DNA of 64,000 nt from assembly GCF_050271975.1 (NCBI RefSeq), contig NZ_CP189850.1:2914001-2978000 (forward strand), given 5' to 3'. The notes below the pieces were generated by a model. That model saw only the letters and a program-made list of their open reading frames with translations, searched no databases and was not told where the DNA came from. The stretch comes from Litorimonas sp947503715 (GTDB taxonomy: Bacteria > Pseudomonadota > Alphaproteobacteria > Caulobacterales > Maricaulaceae). This document shows, piece by piece, positions 33,272-42,079 of this stretch. Position 1 is the stretch's first letter. Each line of letters starts with the position of its first letter. Position numbers and translations under genes: made by a program.

Positions 33272-34021
33272 ATGAAAGTCCTAGTCCCGGTCAAGCGCGT
33301 GCTTGATTATAACGTCAAGGCGCGGGTGAAGCCCGACCAGTCCGGCGTTGATCTGTCCAACGTCAAAATGTCCATGAACCCATTTGACGAAATTGCCGTC
33401 GAAGAAGCCGTACGCCTGCAAGAGGCCGGTACAGCGACAGAGACCATCGTCGTCTCCATCGGGCCGGCAAAAGCGCAGGAAACCATCCGGACGGGTCTCG
33501 CCATGGGCATGGACCGCGGCGTTCACGTGCAAACGGATGACGACCTCGAGCCACTCGCCGTCGCAAAAATCCTGAAAGCCGTCGCGGAAGCCGAGGGCGC
33601 AGACCTCGTCATCACCGGAAAGCAGGCGATTGATAATGATTACGGGTCCACGGGCGGGATGCTTGCGGCGCTTCTCGACTGGCCGATTGGTTCTGCCGCG
33701 AACTCCATGTCTAAGGACGGTGACGCGCTGACTGTTGTCAAAGAAGTTGATGGCGGCTTGCAGACGGTAAAGCTGCAAATGCCCGCCCTTGTCACGACCG
33801 ATTTGCGCCTGAATGAGCCACGCTATGCGTCACTGCCAAATATCATGAAGGCCAAGCGTAAGCCGATTGAGGCGAAGACACCGGCGGATTACGGCGTCGA
33901 CACAACACCGCGCCTCAAGACGCTAAAAGTCACGGAGCCCGCCGCGCGCGAAGCCGGTATCAAGGTCGAGGACGCCGCTGCGCTCGTCGATAAACTCAAA
34001 AACGAAGCAGGAGTACTATAA
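33272..34021 (+). CDS. etfB: electron transfer flavoprotein beta subunit
   Basis: 249 residues, typical length. The N-terminus MKVLVPVKRVLDYNVKARVK, the MNPFDEIAVEEAVRLQE segment and the signature VKEVDGGLQTVKLQMPALVT, NEPRYASLPNIMKAKRKPIE are diagnostic. With EtfA it forms the FAD/AMP-containing carrier that moves electrons from acyl-CoA and related dehydrogenases to ETF:quinone oxidoreductase; the acyl-CoA dehydrogenase at 45.3 kb is a natural partner. AAGGGGAAG lies just upstream. Its stop overlaps the etfA start by one base. Confidence 0.97.
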   Translation: MKVLVPVKRVLDYNVKARVKPDQSGVDLSNVKMSMNPFDEIAVEEAVRLQEAGTATETIVVSIGPAKAQETIRTGLAMGMDRGVHVQTDDDLEPLAVAKILKAVAEAEGADLVITGKQAIDNDYGSTGGMLAALLDWPIGSAANSMSKDGDALTVVKEVDGGLQTVKLQMPALVTTDLRLNEPRYASLPNIMKAKRKPIEAKTPADYGVDTTPRLKTLKVTEPAAREAGIKVEDAAALVDKLKNEAGVL

Positions 34022-34962
34022 TGGCTGTCCTCGTAATTGCAGAGCATGACAATGCGTCCCTGAAAGACGCGACCCATAAAACCGTCACCGCCGCCGCAAA
34101 AATGGGCGGAGATATTGATGTCCTCGTCGCGGGTAAAGGCATTAAAGATGTCATGGCAGCCGCCGCCAAAATTGACGGCGTCCGCGCTGTCCTCGGCGTC
34201 GATCATGACAGCCTTGAGCGTCAATTGGCGGAAGCGATGGAAGTCGTCGTTGTCGGCCTGATGGACGGCTATGACGCCGTGCTGTCGCCGGACACAACCA
34301 CGCATAAGAACTATATGCCCCGCGTTGCGGCCAAGCTCGACGTGCAGCAAATCAGCTCCGTCACAGGCGTGGAAAGCGCGGACACATTTGTGCGCCCAAT
34401 CTATGCCGGTAACGCCATGGCCACGGTGCAATCCACAGACGCCAAGAAAGTCGTCACCGTGCGGACAACGGCCTTCGCCGCCGCAGGTGAAGGCGGGTCC
34501 GCGTCAGCGTCCGATTCTGCTGCCAATATCGGTGATCTGAAATCCGAATTTGTCAGCGAAGAACTGACCAAATCTGATCGTCCGGAATTAACGGCCGCCA
34601 AAACGGTTATCTCCGGCGGTCGCGGCATGGGCAGTGGCGAGAACTTCAAATTACTCGAAGGCATTGCCGATAAACTCGGCGCGGCGATGGGGGCCTCCCG
34701 CGCCGCCGTCGATGCGGGCTTTGTCCCGAATGACTGGCAGGTCGGTCAAACGGGTAAATCCGTCGCGCCCGAACTCTACATCGCCGTCGGCATTTCCGGC
34801 GCGATCCAGCATCTCGCGGGCATGAAAGACTCCAAAGTCATCGCCGCGATTAATAAGGACGAAGACGCCCCGATCTTCTCCGTCGCGGATTACGGCTTAG
34901 TCGCAGATTTGTTCAAGGCGCTGCCGGAATTCGAAGCCGAGTTGGAAAAGGCTGGCGTTTAG
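34021..34962 (+). CDS. etfA: electron transfer flavoprotein alpha subunit
   Basis: 313 residues. The C-terminal FAD-binding domain is complete: VISGGRGMGSGENFKLLEGI, GAAMGASRAAVDAGFVPNDW, QVGQTGKSVAPELYIAVGIS, GAIQHLAGM and INKDEDAPIFSVADYG. It pairs with EtfB encoded directly upstream (TAATG overlap), giving equal synthesis of the two subunits. A terminator follows 22 bases downstream. Confidence 0.97.
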   Translation: MAVLVIAEHDNASLKDATHKTVTAAAKMGGDIDVLVAGKGIKDVMAAAAKIDGVRAVLGVDHDSLERQLAEAMEVVVVGLMDGYDAVLSPDTTTHKNYMPRVAAKLDVQQISSVTGVESADTFVRPIYAGNAMATVQSTDAKKVVTVRTTAFAAAGEGGSASASDSAANIGDLKSEFVSEELTKSDRPELTAAKTVISGGRGMGSGENFKLLEGIADKLGAAMGASRAAVDAGFVPNDWQVGQTGKSVAPELYIAVGISGAIQHLAGMKDSKVIAAINKDEDAPIFSVADYGLVADLFKALPEFEAELEKAGV

Positions 34963-34980
34963 GTCCAGCTTTTAAGAAGA

Positions 34981-35349
34981 TTATAAAGCCTCGCCAGTTG
35001 GCGGGGCTTTTTTTATGCCTACTTTCGGCGCGATCTCGCCCCGCTCTTCCGCAATGCGCTTGGATTCCTTCACAATCGGACCGCCCTGCGGGCAGACCTG
35101 TTGCGCGAAACCGTGGAGCGTATTTGTCAAATTATCGGGCATCAGGGAGTAATGGACGAATTGCCCCTTCTTCTCTCGCTTCACCAATCCTGCATTTTCG
35201 AGCACAGAGAGGTGTTTAGAGAGAGACGGTTTACTGATCTCGAACCGCTCGGCAATCTCCCCCGCCGTCATGGACGTCGCGGAGAGATAGGCCAAAATGC
35301 GACGTCGGGGCGTTGAAGCCAGGGCCGAGAAAATTTTATCCATCATCAT
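34981..35349 (-). CDS. ArsR-family transcriptional regulator
   Basis: 122 residues with the winged helix of ArsR/SdpR proteins: IFSALASTPRRRILAYLSA, MTAGEIAERFEISKPSLSKH, LSVLENAGLVKREKKGQFVH. The metal-binding ELCVCDL box of ArsR sensors is missing; a lone Cys occurs in QQVCPQGG. The type resembles SdpR-like repressors coupled to a membrane protein. It is divergent from a small membrane protein across 148 bases that hold two TTAGCTAA palindromes, its probable operators. Its last codons overlap the etfBA terminator, which is thus bidirectional in use. Confidence 0.9.
   Translation of the reverse strand: MMMDKIFSALASTPRRRILAYLSATSMTAGEIAERFEISKPSLSKHLSVLENAGLVKREKKGQFVHYSLMPDNLTNTLHGFAQQVCPQGGPIVKESKRIAEERGEIAPKVGIKKAPPTGEAL
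34985..35014 (+). terminator. rho-independent terminator after etfBA
   Basis: AAGCCTCGCC and GGCGGGGCTT pair (one G-U) around AGTT, followed by seven T. It lies inside the 3' end of the convergent ArsR gene. Confidence 0.9.
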
Positions 35350-35404
35350 CCACTCTATTTCAGGTCCGGCAAATATGAATATCTGCTACAGCATAAAAAG
35401 TTAT

Positions 35405-35461
35405 TTAGCTAATTGACGAAACATCTAAATGGAGATAAGTAACGTTTAGCTTTTTAGCTAA
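35405..35461. promoter_or_regulatory. paired TTAGCTAA operator candidate
   Basis: The perfect 8-bp palindrome TTAGCTAA occurs at 35405-35412 and 35454-35461, with a partial site TTAGCT at 35446-35451. All lie in the A/T-rich spacer between the divergent ArsR and membrane-protein genes, where an ArsR dimer would control both. Confidence 0.6.
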
Positions 35462-35497
35462 CTAACAAATACATAGAGATTCGCAAGGGAGACTCTC

Positions 35498-35866
35498 ATG
35501 CTTGGAACGACTTACCTGGCCTATATCGGCGTCAGCCTCGGCATTACATTTTGGGTGGGACGGACCCTCAATCGCAATGGCCGTATATTTCTATTGGAAA
35601 ATTACAAAGACAAACCGCAACTCGCCGACGCGATCAATCAAATGCTCCTCGTCGGCTTTTATCTTATAAATATAGGTTACATCGCCTACACGATGCGGAT
35701 TGAAGGCACAGGTCCGACAAATTGGGCACAGGGTTTGGAATTCCTCAGCACCAAGATTGGCGCGATGGCAATTGTCTTGGGCGTTATGCATTTCGGCCTG
35801 ATGTTCGCGCTACAGAAATATGCGCAAATGGCGAAAGACCCGGTAAAAAACCCACTAATGACATAG
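35498..35866 (+). CDS. small four-helix membrane protein under ArsR control
   Basis: 122 residues with hydrophobic helices near 5-22, 45-65 and 85-108 and a conserved-looking NGRIFLLENYKDKPQLADAI loop. AGGGAGA stands 6 bases before the ATG. I do not recognise a characterised family. Divergence from an ArsR/SdpR-like repressor and the operator pair between them suggest it is the regulated target, possibly an immunity- or stress-type membrane protein; that is inference from context. Confidence 0.75.
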   Translation: MLGTTYLAYIGVSLGITFWVGRTLNRNGRIFLLENYKDKPQLADAINQMLLVGFYLINIGYIAYTMRIEGTGPTNWAQGLEFLSTKIGAMAIVLGVMHFGLMFALQKYAQMAKDPVKNPLMT

Positions 35867-35950
35867 GGAAAATGGGGACAATCCGCGTTTATTTGGAACT
35901 CTATCCTCATATTCGGGACTATAGGATATCTTAAAGTCACTCTCATCCGT

Positions 35951-36061
35951 TATCCCGCACCAGCCCGCAGGGCGCAGATGCGGGACCTAACGTTTTCAGG
36001 GCTTTAGCTTGGGTGATTAGGCGATAGGTCCCGCATCTCCACTTCGCTGCGTGCGGGATGA
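35951..36061. repeat. large imperfect hairpin repeat element
   Basis: The outer arms TATCCCGCAC and GTGCGGGATGA pair, and the inner arms CAGATGCGGGACCTA and TAGGTCCCGCATCT pair, so about 110 bases fold into one long hairpin with a 35-base loop. The wording (ATCCCGCAC, CGCAG, AGATGCGGGACCT) is that of dispersed palindromic repeats found between genes in several alphaproteobacteria. No second copy is visible in this window. Confidence 0.65.
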
Positions 36062-36139
36062 CATTGGGTTCTAAGGCGTGAAATCTGGTCCCCGATCCCC
36101 GTTTATAAAAAGAATACTCCAGCACTTATAAGACCTGTG

Positions 36140-36470
36140 TCATATTTACTCTCGTTCTTTCAGGCAGGGACAGGTAGGAGCTCACCTGCTGGACCTGAGA
36201 GACGGTGTGTTTATCGGTAGGGTGTGAGAGCTCTATCGGGGAACCGGATTTCGAGTGCCTGACGGATTGAAACATTCGCAGTCAAGTAAGGCCGTTATCT
36301 GTAAACCATCGCCGCGTGGCAGTGTAATGGCTCTGTCGATTGACAACCGACAGGGCCTGAGATTTGGAAGATGTAACGGTTTCGCCGACCTCTCAACAAA
36401 CCTCACGCGCTTGGCCTCTTGCGTAAAACAAAGATGAAAGACCTACCCCTTGGTCCTCCTTCGCTGGAGG
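36140..36470 (+). ncRNA. possible structured RNA, strand uncertain
   Basis: After an A/T-rich start containing TATAAG (36127) the DNA becomes rich in local stems: TCAGG...CCTGA enclosing CAGGT-AGGAGCTC-ACCTG (36169-36200), GGCTCTGTCG/CGACAGGGCC (36329-36356) and CCTCC-TTCGCT-GGAGG (36455-36470). There is no open frame and no match to tmRNA, RNase P, SRP or 6S RNA motifs that I could recognise. It is offered as a candidate only. Confidence 0.25.
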
Positions 36471-36543
36471 CCCCACGCGGACAGTCCCTTCTTTTCCAAT
36501 TCCTGCCGACCCCAAGATGGGCGGTCGCAGCTTTCGCTTGGCT

Positions 36544-36957
36544 TTATTTCGGTAGCGCGTAAGTCACCGTCGCGATGGCGCTGGGCGCATCGCGCCCTTC
36601 CCCGAAAATTCGAACATCCGTTACGCCGAGCGTTTGCCCAAGTTTCACTAAGGTCCCTTCCGCTCGCATACTTGGCCCAATGCAAGGACGTAGGAAACTC
36701 ACGTTCAAACTGCTCGTCACGGCCATCGGCGTTATGCCCAGTTTTGTGAAAATCGTGACATAGGCAACTGTATCCGCGAGTGCCATTTGCGTCGGACCGG
36801 AGACCATATTGCCGGGACGACTATGTTGCCGACCTGTTTGCAGTGTTACCTCTGCAAAGCCGTCGCGCATCACAGTTACAGTTGGGCGATCGGATTTAGG
36901 TCCAATAAAATTATCGCGGAAGAAAGCGTTAGTGAGCTTAAGATCAGTAAAGGTCAT
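36544..36957 (-). CDS. PaaI-type hotdog thioesterase
   Basis: 137 residues with the single hotdog fold of PaaI-like acyl-CoA thioesterases: RQHSRPGNMVSGPTQMALAD, AYVTIFTKLG and TSSLNVSFLRPC. The usual HxxxxHG pattern near the active Asp reads RPGNMVSGPTQMALAD, so the Asp is present. It hydrolyses an acyl-CoA of unknown identity. The gene starts 3 bases after the stop of the DecR-like regulator, so they form one transcript. Confidence 0.88.
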   Translation of the reverse strand: MTFTDLKLTNAFFRDNFIGPKSDRPTVTVMRDGFAEVTLQTGRQHSRPGNMVSGPTQMALADTVAYVTIFTKLGITPMAVTSSLNVSFLRPCIGPSMRAEGTLVKLGQTLGVTDVRIFGEGRDAPSAIATVTYALPK

Positions 36958-36960
36958 GAC

Positions 36961-37440
36961 TTAAGCTTTCAATTTTTGGCGAATGGGGAGTTCCGTCGTA
37001 AATTTTAATTTCTCCATCGCGAAACTGGCCGAGACATCGGATAGGCCGATTTTCGCAATCAGGCTCTGATAGACGCGGTCATAATCGGCGACATTTCCAA
37101 CCATCATTTTCAGGATGTAATCCACATCACCGGCCAAGCGGTAGAACTCTACAATTTCCGGAATATCGATAACGGCAGCGGTGAACCGATCCGCCCAGCC
37201 TTTGGAATGGTCGCTTGTCCGTACAGATACGAAAACTGTCAGGGGCAAGCCGACCTTCTCATTATCGATCAGCGCGACACGGCGCTCCAAAACGCCATCA
37301 TCTTCCAACCGCCGGACACGACGCCAACACGTGTTCAAAGACACCCCAATTTCATCCGCAATCGACTCAAGCGAGCGCGTTGCATCCTGTTGGAGGATTT
37401 CTAAAATCTTAACGTCATGAGTATGAAAGTCTTCGGCCAT
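36961..37440 (-). CDS. Lrp/AsnC-family regulator, DecR-like
   Basis: 159 residues. The N-terminal helix-turn-helix (LEILQQDATRSLESIADEIG, CWRRVRRLEDDGVLERRVAL) and C-terminal RAM domain are intact. The segments KVGLPLTVFV, HSKGWADRF, FYRLAGDVDYILKM, DVSASFAMEKLKFTTELPI match E. coli DecR (YbaO), the cysteine-sensing activator of cysteine detoxification, more closely than Lrp itself. It is divergent from a cysteine-synthase-like gene across 104 A/T-rich bases, so it is likely to respond to cysteine and control that gene. Confidence 0.88.
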   Translation of the reverse strand: MAEDFHTHDVKILEILQQDATRSLESIADEIGVSLNTCWRRVRRLEDDGVLERRVALIDNEKVGLPLTVFVSVRTSDHSKGWADRFTAAVIDIPEIVEFYRLAGDVDYILKMMVGNVADYDRVYQSLIAKIGLSDVSASFAMEKLKFTTELPIRQKLKA

Positions 37441-37544
37441 CTTAACAAAATAACGAAATTTTTTAAGGGTGTCAGCTCAATTCAATAAAATTTAGGCGTG
37501 AATTTTCGACGCAGGATTGGGTAAAAAACAGGCGGAGACTAAAA

Positions 37545-38594
37545 ATGCGTCACGTCAATACATTAGAAACAAACATAAACCGTTTGGAGACAAGCAAGGT
37601 CAAACCCCTTCCGCCGCTCTTCTCCGCCCTGGATAAGCTGATAGGAAATACGCCGCTCATCGCGGTGCATCTAGAGGATAAGGGCACGCACCGGACAATT
37701 CACGCCAAGCTGGAATATTTCAATCTCTCTGGGTCCATAAAAGACCGGATGGCGCTGGAAGTCCTGCGACAGGCTTACCTGAAGGGTGCGTTACAGCCTG
37801 GCGATATGATCGTCGAGGCCACCTCCGGCAATGCGGGCATCGCTTTATGTGCGCTGGGGCGCGCTTTAGGGCATCCCGTCCGTATCTATATGCCGGATTG
37901 GATGAGTGCTGAGCGAATAGCCCTCATGCGTGGGTATGGGTCAGAGGTCGTCCTCGTCAGTCATGACGAGGGCGGTTTTCTCGGATCCATCGCAATGGCG
38001 GAAGATCTGGCGCGCTCGCGAAATGATGTCTTTCTGCCGCGGCAATTTTCCAACCCTGATAATTGTAACGCGCATTGCAAAGGCACGGGACCGGAAATCG
38101 CACGTCAATTGGGGCGTTGTCCCAATCGTTTCGTGGCGGGTGTCGGCACAGGCGGAACCGTTATGGGTGTTGGAACAGCGCTACGCGCGCTCTGCCCTGA
38201 AACGAAAATACATCCCATGGAGCCTGCGGAATCGCCGACCCTGACGACCGGTTACAAGGTCGGCAAGCACCGCATTCAAGGCGTCAGCGATGAATTTATT
38301 CCCGAGATTGTCTGCCTTGATACATTGGACGACATTGTCTGCGTCAATGATGGCGACGGGATCATCATGGCGCAGAAGCTCTCTGCAGAATTGGGGCTGG
38401 CCGTCGGGATAAGTTCGGGCGCAAACCTGATCGCGGCGCTGAAATTGAAACGGGATAACCCCGCAGACACTGTTGTTACCATTTTTTGTGACGATAATAA
38501 AAAATATCTGACGACGGATTTGACGCAGATTGAGCCTGTAAAAGCAGGCTATTTATCATCGGATGTGACGCTCTTAGGGTATGACGTTCTTTAG
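37545..38594 (+). CDS. PLP-dependent cysteine synthase-like enzyme
   Basis: 349 residues, fold type II PLP enzyme. PLP-binding K66 lies in NLSGSIKDRM (canonical NPGGSVKDR), the substrate loop reads TSGNAG (canonical TSGNTG), and the phosphate loop is GVGTGGTVMGVG. The end reads CDDNKKYLTTDL. A 30-residue N-terminal extension precedes the core. The altered loops and the divergent DecR-like regulator make a role in cysteine or homocysteine breakdown or beta-replacement as likely as biosynthesis. GGAG stands 9 bases before the ATG. Confidence 0.85.
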   Translation: MRHVNTLETNINRLETSKVKPLPPLFSALDKLIGNTPLIAVHLEDKGTHRTIHAKLEYFNLSGSIKDRMALEVLRQAYLKGALQPGDMIVEATSGNAGIALCALGRALGHPVRIYMPDWMSAERIALMRGYGSEVVLVSHDEGGFLGSIAMAEDLARSRNDVFLPRQFSNPDNCNAHCKGTGPEIARQLGRCPNRFVAGVGTGGTVMGVGTALRALCPETKIHPMEPAESPTLTTGYKVGKHRIQGVSDEFIPEIVCLDTLDDIVCVNDGDGIIMAQKLSAELGLAVGISSGANLIAALKLKRDNPADTVVTIFCDDNKKYLTTDLTQIEPVKAGYLSSDVTLLGYDVL

Positions 38595-38743
38595 CTCACC
38601 CCAGCAGAAAATAATTTTGCGTCCTCAAGATATTTCCGGATAAATTAAAATGGCCAAATTCTGATATCATGGTTTAAGTCGGACCTAAGCCAATCAATTT
38701 GAGCGGCAATATTCGATCAAATTATGGATTTACAGGTAACGAA

Positions 38744-41700
38744 ATGGTCAAAGTTTCAACCTCCCTTTCACCCGATATAAGGGCAGATGCAGAATATCGC
38801 GCCCAGAACTTGGTCGAACAGCTGCGAAACGACTCCGATCCGGGATTGATGGAAAAATTTCTCGGCGAATACGGGCTGTCGACAGAGGAAGGCGTGGCCC
38901 TTATGTGTCTCGCCGAAGCCCTGCTCCGCGTGCCGGATGCGGAGACGATGGACGCCCTGATTGAGGATAAAATCGCACCGTCAAAATGGGGCGAGCATTT
39001 AAATAAGTCCTCGTCTGCCCTCGTCAACGCCTCGACCTGGGGGCTGATGCTGACGGGGAAAGTTCTGGACACGGATGACAGCCGTGGCGTCGTCAAGACC
39101 TTGCGCAATCTCGTCAAACGGATGGGCGAACCCGTCATCCGCACCGCCGTGCGGCAGGCCATGCGCGAAATGGGCAAGCAATTCGTCCTCGGCGAAGATA
39201 TCAAGGATGCGTTGAAAAACCGTCGCTCCGGCTATCGCTACAGCTTTGACATGTTGGGCGAGGCCGCGATTTCTACACCCGATGCGCGGCGCTATGAGTC
39301 CAGCTATCTGGAGGCGGCCAAAGCGCTCACGCCCTATTGCAACTCGTCCTCCATCCACGACAATCCGGGCATTTCAGTCAAACTTTCCGCGCTGCATCCC
39401 CGTTATGAAACCCTGCAGAGCAAGCGCGTTATGGCGGAACTCCTCCCGCGGCTGAAAGGGATTGCGACGGTCGCGGCAGAAGCGGGCATGGGATTAAATA
39501 TAGACGCCGAGGAAGCCGACAGGTTGGACCTCTCGCTCGATATTTTCGAGGCACTCGCCCGCGATCCCGACCTCGCCGGATGGGACGGACTTGGTCTGGT
39601 CGTGCAGGCTTACGGTCTGCGCGCGGGAGCCACGATTGATTGGGTTTACGCACTCGCGAAAGAGGCAGAACGTCACTTTATGATCCGCCTCGTCAAAGGA
39701 GCCTATTGGGACGGCGAGATCAAACATGCGCAAGTTGGCGGGCACGCGGCCTATCCTGTTTTTGAGACGAAATCGGAAACGGATCGCAATTACGCGCTCT
39801 GCGCCAAAAAGCTCCTCTCCATGCGGGACCGGCTTTATCCCCAATTCGCAACGCATAACGCGCTGACAACGGCGACGGTTCTGGCCTTGGCGGGTGAGGA
39901 TAAGAGCGGATTCGAATTTCAACGCCTGCACGGGATGGGTGATGCCCTGCATGAAATCCTGCGCAAGGAGACGGGGCTGCCCTGCCGGATTTACGCGCCC
40001 GTGGGCATTCACAAAGACCTGCTCGCCTATCTCGTCAGACGGTTATTGGAAAATGGCGCGAACTCGTCCTTTGTCTCGCAGATTACGGATAAGGATGTGC
40101 CGATAGAGGCCATCATCGCCGATCCGTTCGAGACGCAGGAAACGCCGATTATTGGCAAACCTGAAGATATCTTCTACCCGCGCAAGAATTCCCGCGGCTG
40201 GAATTTGAACGACCCACAGGAGCTGGAGCAGTTTCTCGCAGACCGCGCCGCCTTTGAAACCAAAACATGGACAGCCAAACCGCAAATCGCGAAGCGCCTG
40301 CCCAAATCCGGTCCGGCGACACATATCATCAATCCCGCCAATGGGACTGACACAGTCGGCACGGTGACCTTCGCCACAGAGGAACAAGCCGCGACCGCCT
40401 TTGCGGGGGCAAAACCGTGGGACGCCTCGCCCTATCAGCGGGCCAAGACCTTGCGGGAAGCGTCAAATGCGCTGGAAGCGCGACACGCTGAAATCTTCGC
40501 ATTACTGGCGCGGGAAGCCGGAAAGACAGCCGCAGATGCTGTTGCGGAATTGCGCGAGGCTGTCGATTTTCTGCGCTATTATGCGGATGAGGCGGAGATG
40601 CGCGAGGGTACTCCACGTGGAACAATTGTTACGATTGCGCCGTGGAACTTTCCGCTCGCAATTTTCCTCGGCCAAATCGGGGCAGCGCTGGCGTCGGGCA
40701 ATTCGGTCATCGCCAAACCCGCCGAAGCCACCCCGCTCATCGCGGGACTGGCTGTCGACATCCTGCATGAGGCGGGCGTCCCGAAAACGGCGCTGCAAAA
40801 CCTGCCGGGTGAAGGCGCGACGGTTGGCGCGGCGCTGACATCCGACCCGCGCGCGGACGGTGTTGTCTTTACGGGCAGTACGGCGACCGCAAAGATTATT
40901 CACAAATCCGTTGCCGAAAATCTCTCACCTGAAGCGCTCTTCATCGCGGAAACGGGCGGTATTAATTGTATGGTCGTGGACAGCACCGCCCTGCCCCAAC
41001 AGGCTGTCAATGACGTGATTGCCAGCGCGTTCCAGAGTGCGGGGCAACGGTGCTCGGCGCTGCGCGTGCTCTACCTCCAAGAAGATATTTACGAGCCGAC
41101 CCTCAAAATGTTGTGCGAAGCCATGGATGAGTTGAAACTCGGCGAGCCGTGGCTGAGCGAAACTGATGTCGGGCCCGTGATTGATGAGGCCGCCCGCGCG
41201 AAATTTTCCAAATATATCGCCGGATCCGACGTCATCCATCAATCCTGTGACCTGCCCGATACGGGCCATTTTATTCAACCGACACTCTTGCGAGTGGAGG
41301 GTCGTAAGGATGTGACACAGGAAATTTTTGGGCCCGTTCTCCACGTTATTAAATTCGATCCGGATGATTTAGATGACATTCTGGAAGACATTAATGATCG
41401 TAATTACGCGCTGACATTCGGCCTTCATACCCGCATTGATAATCGCGTGGACGAGGTGACGAAGTCGCTGCGCGTCGGGAATATCTACGTCAATCGCAAC
41501 CAGATCGGCGCGGTTGTCGGCAGCCAGCCTTTTGGCGGATCAGGCCTGTCCGGAACGGGACCAAAGGCCGGAGGTCCGGATTACTTGCCACGCTTTTTTA
41601 ATTTCGACCGCGTGACCCTGCCTGAAGAAACGCAAAACACGATGAGCCTTAAAGATGCGCAGGCCGTGATCGACGCCGCCCCGTCCCTGCCCTTTCATCC

Positions 41701-42079
41701 GCTCCACACACTGGATTGCCCCGGGCCGACGGGCGAGAGCAACCGCCTGACGCGCTATGCGCGCGGGAAAATTCTCTGCCTCGGACCGGATGTCGAAGAG
41801 CAAATGCTCCTTGTCGAAGGTGCAGGCGGACGGGGTGTAGCCCTTCCCGGATTAGACCCAGACCACCTTGAACAACTCACGGGGTTTGCGGCCGTTGTGC
41901 GTTGGAGCGAGGAGGCGGAACGACGAGCGTCCCGTATAGCTTTGGCGAGACGGGACGGCCCGATCCTGCCGCTCGCGACAACGCGGGATGTCACATGGGC
42001 GGTTACGACGGAAGTTCACGTTTGCATTGATACAACGGCCAGTGGCGGAAATGCCGCGCTCTTGGCGGGAGAAGGCTAG
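38744..42079 (+). CDS. putA: bifunctional proline dehydrogenase / glutamate-semialdehyde dehydrogenase
   Basis: About 1111 residues from the ATG at 38744 (AGG upstream; the frame is open from a TTG at 38699). The proline dehydrogenase barrel carries the FAD-site wording SIHDNPGISVKLSALHPRYE, RLVKGAYWDGEIK, FATHNALT and FEFQRLHGMG. The aldehyde dehydrogenase half has TIAPWNFPLAIFLGQIGAAL, Glu in ETGGINCMVV and catalytic Cys in FQSAGQRCSALR. Proline is oxidised to glutamate, with substrate channelling between the two sites. The N-terminal ribbon-helix-helix repressor domain of enteric PutA is absent, as in other alphaproteobacteria; regulation falls to the convergent Lrp protein. The stop overlaps that gene's stop. 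Confidence 0.97.
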   Translation: MVKVSTSLSPDIRADAEYRAQNLVEQLRNDSDPGLMEKFLGEYGLSTEEGVALMCLAEALLRVPDAETMDALIEDKIAPSKWGEHLNKSSSALVNASTWGLMLTGKVLDTDDSRGVVKTLRNLVKRMGEPVIRTAVRQAMREMGKQFVLGEDIKDALKNRRSGYRYSFDMLGEAAISTPDARRYESSYLEAAKALTPYCNSSSIHDNPGISVKLSALHPRYETLQSKRVMAELLPRLKGIATVAAEAGMGLNIDAEEADRLDLSLDIFEALARDPDLAGWDGLGLVVQAYGLRAGATIDWVYALAKEAERHFMIRLVKGAYWDGEIKHAQVGGHAAYPVFETKSETDRNYALCAKKLLSMRDRLYPQFATHNALTTATVLALAGEDKSGFEFQRLHGMGDALHEILRKETGLPCRIYAPVGIHKDLLAYLVRRLLENGANSSFVSQITDKDVPIEAIIADPFETQETPIIGKPEDIFYPRKNSRGWNLNDPQELEQFLADRAAFETKTWTAKPQIAKRLPKSGPATHIINPANGTDTVGTVTFATEEQAATAFAGAKPWDASPYQRAKTLREASNALEARHAEIFALLAREAGKTAADAVAELREAVDFLRYYADEAEMREGTPRGTIVTIAPWNFPLAIFLGQIGAALASGNSVIAKPAEATPLIAGLAVDILHEAGVPKTALQNLPGEGATVGAALTSDPRADGVVFTGSTATAKIIHKSVAENLSPEALFIAETGGINCMVVDSTALPQQAVNDVIASAFQSAGQRCSALRVLYLQEDIYEPTLKMLCEAMDELKLGEPWLSETDVGPVIDEAARAKFSKYIAGSDVIHQSCDLPDTGHFIQPTLLRVEGRKDVTQEIFGPVLHVIKFDPDDLDDILEDINDRNYALTFGLHTRIDNRVDEVTKSLRVGNIYVNRNQIGAVVGSQPFGGSGLSGTGPKAGGPDYLPRFFNFDRVTLPEETQNTMSLKDAQAVIDAAPSLPFHPLHTLDCPGPTGESNRLTRYARGKILCLGPDVEEQMLLVEGAGGRGVALPGLDPDHLEQLTGFAAVVRWSEEAERRASRIALARRDGPILPLATTRDVTWAVTTEVHVCIDTTASGGNAALLAGEG

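Larger units (their letters stand above)
35867..36543. other. 680-base stretch without a convincing gene
   Basis: No frame here reads like a protein. It holds the hairpin repeat at 35951-36061, a region with several internal stems at 36140-36470, and an inverted repeat CTGCCGACCCC / GGGCGGTCGCAG at 36502-36530 just past the stop of the minus-strand thioesterase gene. Confidence 0.6.

Noticed and set aside
35943..36125. 60-codon frame over the hairpin repeat
   Set aside because: It is the translation of a palindromic repeat.
36443..36685. 80-codon minus-strand frame overlapping the thioesterase
   Set aside because: It overlaps a well-supported gene in another frame and has no protein-like composition.
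39494..40012. Long minus-strand frames inside putA
   Set aside because: Antisense shadows of a conserved catalytic region.
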